Positions 45,484-53,772 of a DNA stretch of 64,000 nt are shown one piece after another. The stretch covers positions 794,384-858,383 of the forward strand of contig NZ_JABURM010000006.1 of assembly GCF_014762685.1 (NCBI RefSeq). Direction: 5' to 3'. Under the pieces are notes generated by a model that saw only the letters and a program-made list of their open reading frames with translations, was not told where the DNA came from and did no database searches. Both the position numbers and the translations under genes were made by a program. The stretch comes from Gracilimonas sp. (GTDB lineage Bacteria > Bacteroidota > Rhodothermia > Balneolales > Balneolaceae). The first letter of the stretch is position 1; every line of letters begins with the position of its first letter.

Positions 45484-46501
45484 GATGTTCTTTTATATTC
45501 TTTGACTGAATATAACTGAAGCGTGGTGGAAGTGCATTTCCAATTAATAAAGCCAAAGAAGATTTCGAGATATCAGTTGGAAACTTGTAATCCTCGGGAA
45601 AAGATTGCAATAAAGCCGCTTCTCGTGGAGTAATTACGCGATTTTGTTCGGGGTGTAAAAACCGCCCTTTGGAAGGGTTAAGACAGCCGCCGGTTATGGT
45701 TGTGGAGTAATCATCCCAGCGTAGTCTTCCATATACGTCGTTGAACCCAATATTCTTTTTATTATGACAATCAAGTAAATATTCGTCTGGCAAGTCTTTT
45801 CGACTACCGCCATCCTTTGGTGTTAGTCTTATTCTTTCCATTACTTTTTCTGTATGATTTGCAACTATCTTTTGTAATGGATCATCTGCCTCATCCGGTG
45901 TTGGTAGATGTTCGATTTCACTTCTAACGGTTCTTTTTTTACCGCTGGCGGGAGCTATTTCCAAATTACCTAACAGAGAACCGACCATTATCAATCGTTT
46001 TCGGTTTTGTGGAACTCCATAGTCCTTAACATTTATAACATCTACCTTTGGATCATATCCAAGAGCATCTAATCTTTTGACAATATCCTTGAATAAGTAA
46101 TAATCCTTGAGCCCAGGTACGTTTTCCATCATTATGGTTAGTGGTTTCAGCTCCTTTACCATTTTGAAATATTCTTCAACTAAGCTGTTTCGTTTATCTC
46201 GAACACTAGCTTTACGGTTAAGTTTCCTGATTGAAGAAAAACCTTGACAAGGTGGGCACCCGGCAAGTAGATGGAGAGGTTTGCTATCCAACAATGATTT
46301 CATTTCGTCAATTTTGACAGATCGAATGTCTTTTTGAAGCACCTTAGTTTCAGGAAAATTTAATTTGTATCCTTTGACAGCATCCACCTCTAACTCTACC
46401 GCAAATTTAGTTTGAAAGCCAGCATCATGCATTCCTGCGGTTAGGCCTCCTACCCCAGAAAATAAATCTGCTGAAAAATATTTTTTTTTGATATTACTCA
46501 T
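45464..46501 (-). CDS. DNA (cytosine-5-)-methyltransferase
   Basis: This 345-residue methylase transfers a methyl group from S-adenosylmethionine to cytosine C5. Motif I DLFSGVGGLTAG, motif IV GCPPCQGFSS with catalytic Cys85, motif VI MMENVPG, motif VIII PQNRKRLIMVG, motifs IX-X (RFLHPEQNRVITPREAALLQ spread over 280-300; GNALPP near 325) are all present. The target-recognition region (about 190-270) is short. It is first in a two-gene unit with vsr and is divergent from the helicase-nuclease gene at 46575. Recognition sequence cannot be read from the protein. Confidence 0.94.
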   Translation of the reverse strand: MSNIKKKYFSADLFSGVGGLTAGMHDAGFQTKFAVELEVDAVKGYKLNFPETKVLQKDIRSVKIDEMKSLLDSKPLHLLAGCPPCQGFSSIRKLNRKASVRDKRNSLVEEYFKMVKELKPLTIMMENVPGLKDYYLFKDIVKRLDALGYDPKVDVINVKDYGVPQNRKRLIMVGSLLGNLEIAPASGKKRTVRSEIEHLPTPDEADDPLQKIVANHTEKVMERIRLTPKDGGSRKDLPDEYLLDCHNKKNIGFNDVYGRLRWDDYSTTITGGCLNPSKGRFLHPEQNRVITPREAALLQSFPEDYKFPTDISKSSLALLIGNALPPRFSYIQSKNIKEHLDQHFG

Positions 46502-46574
46502 TGAAATACTTGGCTACAGTCAAAAATATCCTTTATTTAGCTACAAGAATTATAATTTATAAAATAATTTCAAA

Positions 46575-49478
46575 ATGCCAGACATCCAACAAGTATTGAC
46601 CGATAATCTAACTAACGATCAATTCAATGCTGCTAATGATGCAGCCAATGAAATACTTTGTTTAGCATGTGCTGGGTCAGGTAAGTCCAGAACTTTAGCT
46701 TATCGAATAGCTAGGCTAATTGCAGAAGGCGAGCCTCCATCAAGTATTGTAGCATTTACTTTCACAAATAGAGCTGCTGAATCTATAAAAATGCGTGTTG
46801 CAGATGCTTTAAGTTCATCTGGTATTGATCCTAAAGTTCTGGGGGCTATGTATCTAGGTACAATTGATTCGTATTGTGGATATATTTTAGGGGAAATTAA
46901 TGCTGATTATAGGCAGTATGACATGCTTGATCCAAATAAGCTTACATTATTTATCATGTCACGATCTAGGGAGCTAAATATTTATCAACTAAAAAGTAGC
47001 CGAAGTAACCGAGGTTATTTTGATACAGTAAAACAAGTACGAGAAGCATGGAACACTCTTAATAATGAAATGCTTGATGTTGAAGATGTATCAACCCATG
47101 ATCCAATGTTGGGAGAAACATTGTCTGAACTTCGGAATTTATTACATAGAGATAAATTCATTGACTTTTCATATGCTCAAAGATTAGCTATTGAGGAGCT
47201 TGAAAATGCTGAGAATGCTGAAAGAGTATTACTAGGAATAAAACACTTAATGGTTGATGAGTATCAGGATGTTAATCCTGCACAGGAATCTTTAATAGCA
47301 AAAATTCACGATTATTCAGATACATTATTTGTAGTAGGTGATGATGATCAGTCTATTTATTCGTGGAGAGGGGCAGATGTCAATAATATTCTTGAATTTC
47401 CAGAAAGATATCCCAATTCTACCCGTCATGAATTGACTACAAATTTTCGAAGTCTACCTAATATTATTGAAGCTTCAAGTCATTTTGTTGAAGACCAACT
47501 TGGTGCAGCTCGGTTTAGTAAAACACCACAAGCAGCTGATATCAATGAAGATCTTCCAGGGCAAACTGGCAAAATATGGTTTGACTCAAGAGAGGAGGAG
47601 GCAAATTGGGTTTCTGAAAGAATCCAATTTTTACTTGGGAAGTCATATTTTGAAAACAGTACAGAAGATATAAGGGGGCTTACACCAGGTGATTTTGCGA
47701 TTCTTATGAGGTCAACTCATGGCTCAGGGGAAGAACCTAGACATATTGACTTCACTAGGGCACTTGAAGATTCAGGTATTCCATACTTCATTGAAACTGA
47801 AGACACTATCTTCTCGCATGCTCCTGTCCTGGCGTTAAAAGAAACTTTTTCTTTATTAAGGGATGGTAATCCTAGTCGTGGAGCAGTTAGAGAATTATTT
47901 AATGAAAGAATTTTGTCTGTATTTCCAGAAACACAATTCAGAGACTTTACTCGATTAATGTCTGTGTGGGGAAGACTTATCCATGGTGGTCACGGAGGTG
48001 TTAGAAGAAAAGTATATCCACAAGAACTTGTCCACCAATGCTTAGAGGTTTTTAAATATGATGAGTCAAATTTTGACTACATGGATAATAAAGCTTTAGG
48101 TGTTTTCAGCTCGATTATGCTTGATGTTGAGTCTGTTTATATGAGTATTGATTCAACATCAAGGTTTCGAGAGGTTTTAAACTTTCTAGATAATGTAGCA
48201 GAAAGCGGATACCAAACGACTCAAGATATAGTTTTACAAAAGCCAGATAGAGTATTTGTTTCCACTGTTCATAAGGCCAAAGGTTTGGAATTTCCTGTTG
48301 TTTTCATAGTTGATTTAGAACAAAGAAGATTTCCTGGAGATGTCGATAGGTCTTTTAAAGGATGGATCCCAATTGAAATGATAGGTGAAGCATTTGAAGC
48401 TGGTAGATATGCGAATACTAGAGAAAATGATATTAGACTGTTTTATACGGCTGTAACTAGAGCTGAAAGATATTTATATATGACTGGCTCTTCACATCTG
48501 CCAAACGGTAGAAGTGAAAGAAAAAAATCAGTTTTTTTGGATGAATTTGAAAATGATACAATTACGGATAATGCTGAATTATTACCTGAGTCAATAAGTG
48601 ATACTGAGCCGATTCAGAGAATTGATGACAATATTAAGCCTACGAGTTTTACAGAAGTTAAATACTATTTAAGATGCCCGAAAGAGTACCAGTTTAGAAA
48701 ACAGTATGGATTTAATCCCTCTGTTCCAGAACTGTTTGGATTTGGACAAACTACTCATGCTTCTATTGCTAAGCTGCATGAACTATATCGAGATAATAGA
48801 CCAACTGAAGATCAAATCAGTAATACAGTAGACCAAATATTTCATTTAAAACATGTTCCTCAAAGTAATGATCCGGAAAATAATCCAGGACCCTTTGAGC
48901 GTGCAAAAGAAAGTACTAGAAGTATTATTACAGAATATGTCGAGAAGCATGGAGATGATTTTGAAAAAGAAAGAAGAGTTGAGGTAAGATTTGAAATTCC
49001 AGCAGAAAATACGGTGATTTCAGGTGCAATTGATCTTATGCTTCAAGAAAACGAGGAAGGTGAAATAGAAGATGCTACTGTTATAGATTTTAAATCAATG
49101 GAATTAGGTGAAGGCGAATCATTGGATTGGATCTCGCTATCACTTCAGGTTCAATTATATGCTTTGGCAGCTACACAAGTATTAGGTGAAAATGCAAAAA
49201 CTGGGCAATTACATTTCCTAAAAGATAATGAACGTGTTGAATTACCAGTTCATGATGAAGCCCTTGATAGAGCATTGAAGAATATTGAATGGGCGGTGAA
49301 AGGTATTATAGCTCGTGATTATCCAATGAGGCCTCACCCAGATAAATGTGCAGAATGCGACTTTTCTAGGTTTTGTACCAAGCAAATTCAAGAATTTAAT
49401 ACTGTAGATCTTCCACCACCGATATTTACTCCTGAAGAAGAAATAATGATAGGTAGTTTTAGCAAAATTGAAGAATGA
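46575..49478 (+). CDS. UvrD/PcrA-type helicase fused to a Fe-S PD-(D/E)XK nuclease
   Basis: This 967-residue superfamily 1A helicase has ACAGSGKS (31-38), VDEYQDVNPAQE, VGDDDQSIYSWRGAD, TTNFRS, STVHKAKGLEFPVVF and FYTAVTRAERYLYM in the normal order. The C-terminal 270 residues form a RecB/AddB-like nuclease: Cys701 (LRCPKEYQF), Asp820 (GAID), Asp838-x-Lys840 (DFKS), and Cys925, Cys928, Cys934 (CAECDFSRFC). The four cysteines are placed as in AddB/Cas4-type 4Fe-4S nucleases. It is A+T-rich like a transferred gene and divergent from the methylase. A role in DNA end processing or in defence alongside the restriction genes is inferred from location; a general repair role is the alternative. Confidence 0.88.
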   Translation: MPDIQQVLTDNLTNDQFNAANDAANEILCLACAGSGKSRTLAYRIARLIAEGEPPSSIVAFTFTNRAAESIKMRVADALSSSGIDPKVLGAMYLGTIDSYCGYILGEINADYRQYDMLDPNKLTLFIMSRSRELNIYQLKSSRSNRGYFDTVKQVREAWNTLNNEMLDVEDVSTHDPMLGETLSELRNLLHRDKFIDFSYAQRLAIEELENAENAERVLLGIKHLMVDEYQDVNPAQESLIAKIHDYSDTLFVVGDDDQSIYSWRGADVNNILEFPERYPNSTRHELTTNFRSLPNIIEASSHFVEDQLGAARFSKTPQAADINEDLPGQTGKIWFDSREEEANWVSERIQFLLGKSYFENSTEDIRGLTPGDFAILMRSTHGSGEEPRHIDFTRALEDSGIPYFIETEDTIFSHAPVLALKETFSLLRDGNPSRGAVRELFNERILSVFPETQFRDFTRLMSVWGRLIHGGHGGVRRKVYPQELVHQCLEVFKYDESNFDYMDNKALGVFSSIMLDVESVYMSIDSTSRFREVLNFLDNVAESGYQTTQDIVLQKPDRVFVSTVHKAKGLEFPVVFIVDLEQRRFPGDVDRSFKGWIPIEMIGEAFEAGRYANTRENDIRLFYTAVTRAERYLYMTGSSHLPNGRSERKKSVFLDEFENDTITDNAELLPESISDTEPIQRIDDNIKPTSFTEVKYYLRCPKEYQFRKQYGFNPSVPELFGFGQTTHASIAKLHELYRDNRPTEDQISNTVDQIFHLKHVPQSNDPENNPGPFERAKESTRSIITEYVEKHGDDFEKERRVEVRFEIPAENTVISGAIDLMLQENEEGEIEDATVIDFKSMELGEGESLDWISLSLQVQLYALAATQVLGENAKTGQLHFLKDNERVELPVHDEALDRALKNIEWAVKGIIARDYPMRPHPDKCAECDFSRFCTKQIQEFNTVDLPPPIFTPEEEIMIGSFSKIEE

Positions 49479-49619
49479 TTAATTGTATACTTTCATTATA
49501 ATTTATCACTAATAAAATGTGTTTTTAAACATAAATCATATTAGTAATTCCCTATCCCATGAATTTTTCTACATCGAATTTGGTGATGGATATTATTAGA
49601 AATTATATTGAAGCCATCT

Positions 49620-50594
49620 TCACTGCACACCTTTAAACTTCTCCAAATGTATTTCGAGTGCCTGTTGTGCCGGATGAAATGACTCCATATCCGGTAACAA
49701 AATGGGCTTCTTATTCAAATCCCATAAACTCTTCACTTCATTTTGTTCTTCTTTCAGCCATTTGGATAACAATAACCTATAGTCTGGCTGGATGGTCAGC
49801 ATAAAATGATCGAACATCCAGTGATGGGTTTTGCAAAGGGCGAGTCCGTTTCTGGGATCGTCGTTATTGCTCCGGCTTCGCGGAATGATGTGCGCCCCGT
49901 CCACCAGGGTACTGCCTCCCTGAGTTACCACTCTGGACCGGCAAACTGCACAGGTATATCGATAAGCCTTGCGGACGGTTTTACTAAATCCCGCATCCCG
50001 CACCTGCGTTTTTGAAACCCGGTATTTTATTCCTGCTTCATCGGTATGGTCAATCCTGAAGGGTTCTGCCGCAATAGATTCAAGTTGCATGGAATAATTA
50101 TAAGCCTGATAATTGAATCGGCTGATTTTTGCTACCTGCGTAGCCGCTTCTTCCGAAAAGTAGGTCGTGATGAGTAAAGAACGAATGGCATTCCGCTCAT
50201 CGGGATCGTCAAACAGAGTAAATAATATTTCATCCATTTCTGCATGTTCTACTCTGTCAGTCAGGCCACCCAGCGAGGGCGAACTCTTATATTCTTCTTT
50301 CCCTTCTTTATAATGAAGTTTCCAAAAGGGCTCACTTTGCATATGGTAGAACGGAAGGGCAATAGTGGTAATCCGGTCTTTGCCCATCATACTGTTCCAG
50401 TATTCAAAAAACATTTCAATCAAAGGCTGATTCAGTTCAATCCGGTTATCCGAAATCCATCCCTGTTCCACGCCATCCAGAATACTCAGCAACAAAAACG
50501 GTTTGTGCGGGGCTTGCCCTCTAACCTCATCTGGCCATGGATGGGATCTATCAGCGTTCAGATTTGTCAGCCAATTAATAATTTCCTGATTCAT
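49620..50594 (-). CDS. ScoMcrA-like HNH endonuclease (probable type IV, modified-DNA restriction)
   Basis: The 324-residue protein begins with a domain resembling the sulfur-binding domain of ScoMcrA-type enzymes (PHKPFLLLSIL at 29-39 and LPFYHMQSEPFWKL at 80-93). It ends in an HNH domain with Cys215-x-x-Cys218, His235 (DGAHIIPRS), Asn249-Gly250 and CKTHH (254-258). Family members bind phosphorothioate- or methyl-modified DNA and cut nearby. No dnd genes are present, consistent with restriction of foreign modified DNA. It stands alone at the end of the restriction cluster, with palindromic sequence upstream that may be its operator. Confidence 0.82.
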   Translation of the reverse strand: MNQEIINWLTNLNADRSHPWPDEVRGQAPHKPFLLLSILDGVEQGWISDNRIELNQPLIEMFFEYWNSMMGKDRITTIALPFYHMQSEPFWKLHYKEGKEEYKSSPSLGGLTDRVEHAEMDEILFTLFDDPDERNAIRSLLITTYFSEEAATQVAKISRFNYQAYNYSMQLESIAAEPFRIDHTDEAGIKYRVSKTQVRDAGFSKTVRKAYRYTCAVCRSRVVTQGGSTLVDGAHIIPRSRSNNDDPRNGLALCKTHHWMFDHFMLTIQPDYRLLLSKWLKEEQNEVKSLWDLNKKPILLPDMESFHPAQQALEIHLEKFKGVQ

Positions 50595-50700
50595 ACTAGA
50601 TCCCGTTTCCCATTCTGAAATTTCTTAAGCTCCTCAAAAGTCATGACTTGAATATAAAAGAACAAGATCAATTTCCTAATTCCGGGGCTGGGTGAAAAAA

Positions 50701-50780
50701 CCGTCTATACCCTTCAAAATTTTCATCTAGACGAAAATTTATCGCAGTCTAGATGAAAAATTATTTCTATATAGATGATT
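50701..50780. promoter_or_regulatory. CTAGA-type palindromes upstream of the ScoMcrA-like gene
   Basis: A perfect 12-bp inverted repeat TTTCATCTAGAC / GTCTAGATGAAA occupies 50721-50732 and 50747-50758 with a 14-base spacer. Half-site-like GTCTATA (50703) and ATATAGATGA (50769) lie on either side. The array is about 110-190 bp upstream of the minus-strand HNH gene. It resembles an operator with repeated half-sites; the binding protein is unknown. Confidence 0.6.
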
Positions 50781-51085
50781 TTTTATATCCATCAGGAGGC
50801 AAGCCTCCGGTGTGCCCCGGCCGCTGTCGGCACAAAGCCCGTCCGAAGGACGGCTAAGGGTTAACAACCACCCCTGTCATTCTGAGCAAGCCGACCGGCA
50901 GGGAGACGCAGCGAAGAATCTCCATGAAGAGGGTAACATGCTTTTCAAAGAAAATGCTTTTACAACCCGGTTGCCATCGAAGGGAGATCCCGCATCTCCG
51001 CATTCGCTTCGTGCGGGATGACGGGTTGTGGGTTTGTTGGGGGCATGTCTGGGAGATGACATTGCCTTTGGTCAACTCCCACTCA
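50781..51085. repeat. Repeat-rich non-coding spacer before the NhaC gene
   Basis: Holds a composite hairpin of the same style as elsewhere in the accessory region: TGTCATTCTGAGCAAGCCG near 50876, then GAAGAATCTCC, and GGGAGATCCCGCATCTCCG through CGTGCGGGATGACGGG ending near 51024. No gene is seen. Confidence 0.65.
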
Positions 51086-52651
51086 TCACACAAACAAAAT
51101 AACCATGCCCGCATAGGCAATGACCGCCAGGGTTCCGGCGAGGATGGCCAGGGGGAACTGGGTTTGGACGTGGTCCATCAGGTCGCAGCCGGTGGCGAGG
51201 GAGGAGAGGATGGTGGTGTCGGAAATGGGCGAACATTGGTCACCGAAAACGGATCCGCCAATCACGGCTGAAAAGCAGAGGGTGAGGAAAAACGGATCAG
51301 GAACGACGGCCCAGGCCAGTGGAATAGCCACGGGAAACACCACGGCGTAGGTTCCCCAGGAGGTACCGGTGGAAAAAGCAATGAGCATGCAGAGCACCAT
51401 CAGCAGTCCCGGCAGTAGAAACGGCGGGATGACATCCCCGACCAAATCCACCACATAAGGCGCGGTACCTACGGCATCGGCCACCTCTTTCAGCGTGACG
51501 GCCAGTGCCAGTATAATGGCCCCGATGGTAACTCCTTTACAGCCGTCTATAAATCCGTCAATCACTTCTTGCAGCTTCATGCCTTTGGTCAGGGCAATGC
51601 CGAATCCAACCAATACCGCCAGTACAAAAGCCTCGGCGATCAGGAGGATAGAATCTTCGCCCATATTCAGCGCAAAGCGGGTGACCAGATACGGTATAAT
51701 GGCGACTCCTAATAACGTGCCAATGGGCCCAAAGAAATCGATGAGTCCGGGCGTGTAGCTTTCGGGGACTTTATTCTGGGTGAGTTCATCGGCGGCCATG
51801 GGGGTGGCTTCTTCACGATCAAGTCCGCCCCCGGCGCGTGCTCTTTTGATGGCGGCCCTCATTTTCTTTCCGGGTACAAAAGGGAATTTATCCCAGGCAA
51901 AAAGCAGCGTCAGCAAAATGGCGAAGATGGCGTAAAAGTTATAGGGCAGGGCAGTGAAGAAAAAGGAAACGCTTTGCTGTGTGGTTTCAAACATGGGTAA
52001 GGTGCCGAGGATCAATCCTCCCACATAAAACGGCCACACGTTGAACGGAATGAGGGTGGCGGCAGGTGAGGCGGTGGAGTCGACCATATAGGCCAGTTCT
52101 TCGTGCGAAACGCGGTGTTTGTCGGCTACGGGACGAACGGTGGCTCCGGTCAGCACGGTACTGATGGTTCCGCCCTGGTGGAAGATGAGGCCCATCATCC
52201 AGGTGAAGAATTTGGCGGTTTGGGGTCCGCGCACCATTTTTTGACTGGCCCATGCGGCAAATTTTTCGGCTCCGCCGGTTCGGGTCCAGATCCCGATTAA
52301 TCCTCCCAAAGCCCATAAATAAACGATGATAATCAGAGCAAAGCTTTCGGTGCCCACGGAGGGGATCAAAAAATCCTGTACGATGTTGAGCTGTCCGGAG
52401 ATCACCCCGCCCAGGCAAATCCCGATGAAAAGGGCGCTGACCACTTCCCGCGTGTAAAAAGCCAGCACAATGGCAACCAATGGCGGCATAATGGACCAAA
52501 TGCCATAGTGTCCGTCATATTCCGGAAAAACCTGGTTCACCCCGGCATATACCCCGGCGATAACGAGCGCCAATACGGCTCCGACTCCAATACGTCGTCG
52601 TGTTTCAGGGTCTTTCCATTTCTTCGTCGTTCCGGCAAAGTCGGCGCTCAT
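51086..52651 (-). CDS. NhaC-family Na+/H+ antiporter
   Basis: The 521-residue inner-membrane protein has about eleven to twelve hydrophobic helices and segments typical of the NhaC/ArsB-NhaD ion-transporter group: GGTISTVLTGATVRPVAD, VDSTASPAATLIPFN and FSTGTSWGTYAVVFP, then GDQCSPISDTTILSS. The last element, with conserved Asp and Ser near the C-terminus, is characteristic of NhaC proteins that exchange sodium for protons and help pH and salt balance, as expected for a marine or halotolerant bacterium. High-G+C codon use compared with the neighbouring restriction genes. No operon partner. Confidence 0.88.
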   Translation of the reverse strand: MSADFAGTTKKWKDPETRRRIGVGAVLALVIAGVYAGVNQVFPEYDGHYGIWSIMPPLVAIVLAFYTREVVSALFIGICLGGVISGQLNIVQDFLIPSVGTESFALIIIVYLWALGGLIGIWTRTGGAEKFAAWASQKMVRGPQTAKFFTWMMGLIFHQGGTISTVLTGATVRPVADKHRVSHEELAYMVDSTASPAATLIPFNVWPFYVGGLILGTLPMFETTQQSVSFFFTALPYNFYAIFAILLTLLFAWDKFPFVPGKKMRAAIKRARAGGGLDREEATPMAADELTQNKVPESYTPGLIDFFGPIGTLLGVAIIPYLVTRFALNMGEDSILLIAEAFVLAVLVGFGIALTKGMKLQEVIDGFIDGCKGVTIGAIILALAVTLKEVADAVGTAPYVVDLVGDVIPPFLLPGLLMVLCMLIAFSTGTSWGTYAVVFPVAIPLAWAVVPDPFFLTLCFSAVIGGSVFGDQCSPISDTTILSSLATGCDLMDHVQTQFPLAILAGTLAVIAYAGMVILFV

Positions 52652-53772
52652 AGGTGTCAGGCTTGGTTATGGTGCATTGGATGGTAGCAATTGGCGGGAG
52701 AAATGACAAATTGTGGGGTTGAAGTTCCAAGTACCAAGTACCAAATTCCAAAAAGGTCCGGTCGTTGCGAGGAGTCCGGGTGGTGGAATGCAGGGGAGGA
52801 ATTTAACGCGAAGGATCTCACACTCAGATATGGCAAGTAGGTTAGCCCTTGAGATCCCTCGTGTTCACCGGTGTTGCCCTTTGCTTTTTGGCACGCACTC
52901 GGGATGACAACCTTTTTGAGACAGTTTTATTCATTTTATCTTGTTATGAAGCTCCTTCTTCGTAACGCCAGCTCGGAAGCTCTTGATGGTGTTGAATTGA
53001 AATGCGATGAACCGATGGACCGATTAGCGATGGACGATTTTTTACCTCTTGGCGGTGGATTGCGCAGCGAATGCGGAGCAAGACGGAGGGTGTTGGCGCC
53101 AGGGGCAAAATTATTCTACACATCATCATTTTCTCCAATGGCTTTGTTATAAATCAATTCAGGAATCCGAAGCCTTGGCGCCAACACCCCTCATCCCGAA
53201 AAAATCGGGACAGGAACGGCTGACTGATTTATCTCCCCTCAAGGGGAGACTTTCAAAATTCTAACTCCAATCATAATAATAATTATTCAGAACCCGTCAT
53301 CCCGGGCAAACCGCAGCAAAGCGGAGGTGCCGAACCGGGATCTCCCTCCACATGGATTGCCCTCACCACAACCACGTTGTTGACTAACTTTGCTCGAATC
53401 AAGGAGATCGCGGGTCTCCGTATCCACTGCGCCCGCGATGACTCATTCTATAAAAACGATTTCATCCTATACAAGTCCTCTCCTTGCGGGGAGCCCGGGA
53501 AGCGGAATGCAGGGTTGGGAGGTTGATCGACGCGGCAATCTCCCTGATACGGACATCCAGGCATGTTTGGTACTTGGCCCCTGGAATATCTGAGCAACAG
53601 TTCTTACACGTATAAAAAACAAAATTGAAGTCCCATTATTCCGCTGAAAACGAGTCTTTGGGAAATATTCCCTGAGCTTCCTTCACAAATTTTGTATATT
53701 GAGAAGTCTTTTAGAAAAGACACGATCTTTGAAAATTGAACTATAACGCCAAAAATGAAAGAGGTGTAACCA
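52652..53772. other. Long repeat-rich spacer without genes
   Basis: These 1.1 kb contain no convincing gene. They hold further relatives of the dispersed hairpin phrases: the leader AAGTACCAAGTACCAAATT (52730), GTTGCGAGGAGTCCGG (52763), the GATGAACCGATGGACCGATT phrase (53007), a GTCATCCCGGGCA ... CCGGGATCTCCCTCC hairpin (53298-53347), and AAGGAGATCGCGGG ... CCCGCGATGAC (53400-53441). This is the right border of the accessory region. The last 100 bp are A+T-rich and lead to the next gene. Confidence 0.7.
53481..53545 (+). repeat. Intergenic 'TTGCGGGG...CGGCAATCTCCC' repeat, copy 3
   Basis: Third member of the family at 35301 and 37114, sharing GCGGAATGCAGG, TTGGGAGGTTGA and CAATCTCCCTGATACGGA. 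It is about 16 kb from the other two copies, at the opposite end of the accessory region. Confidence 0.68.
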
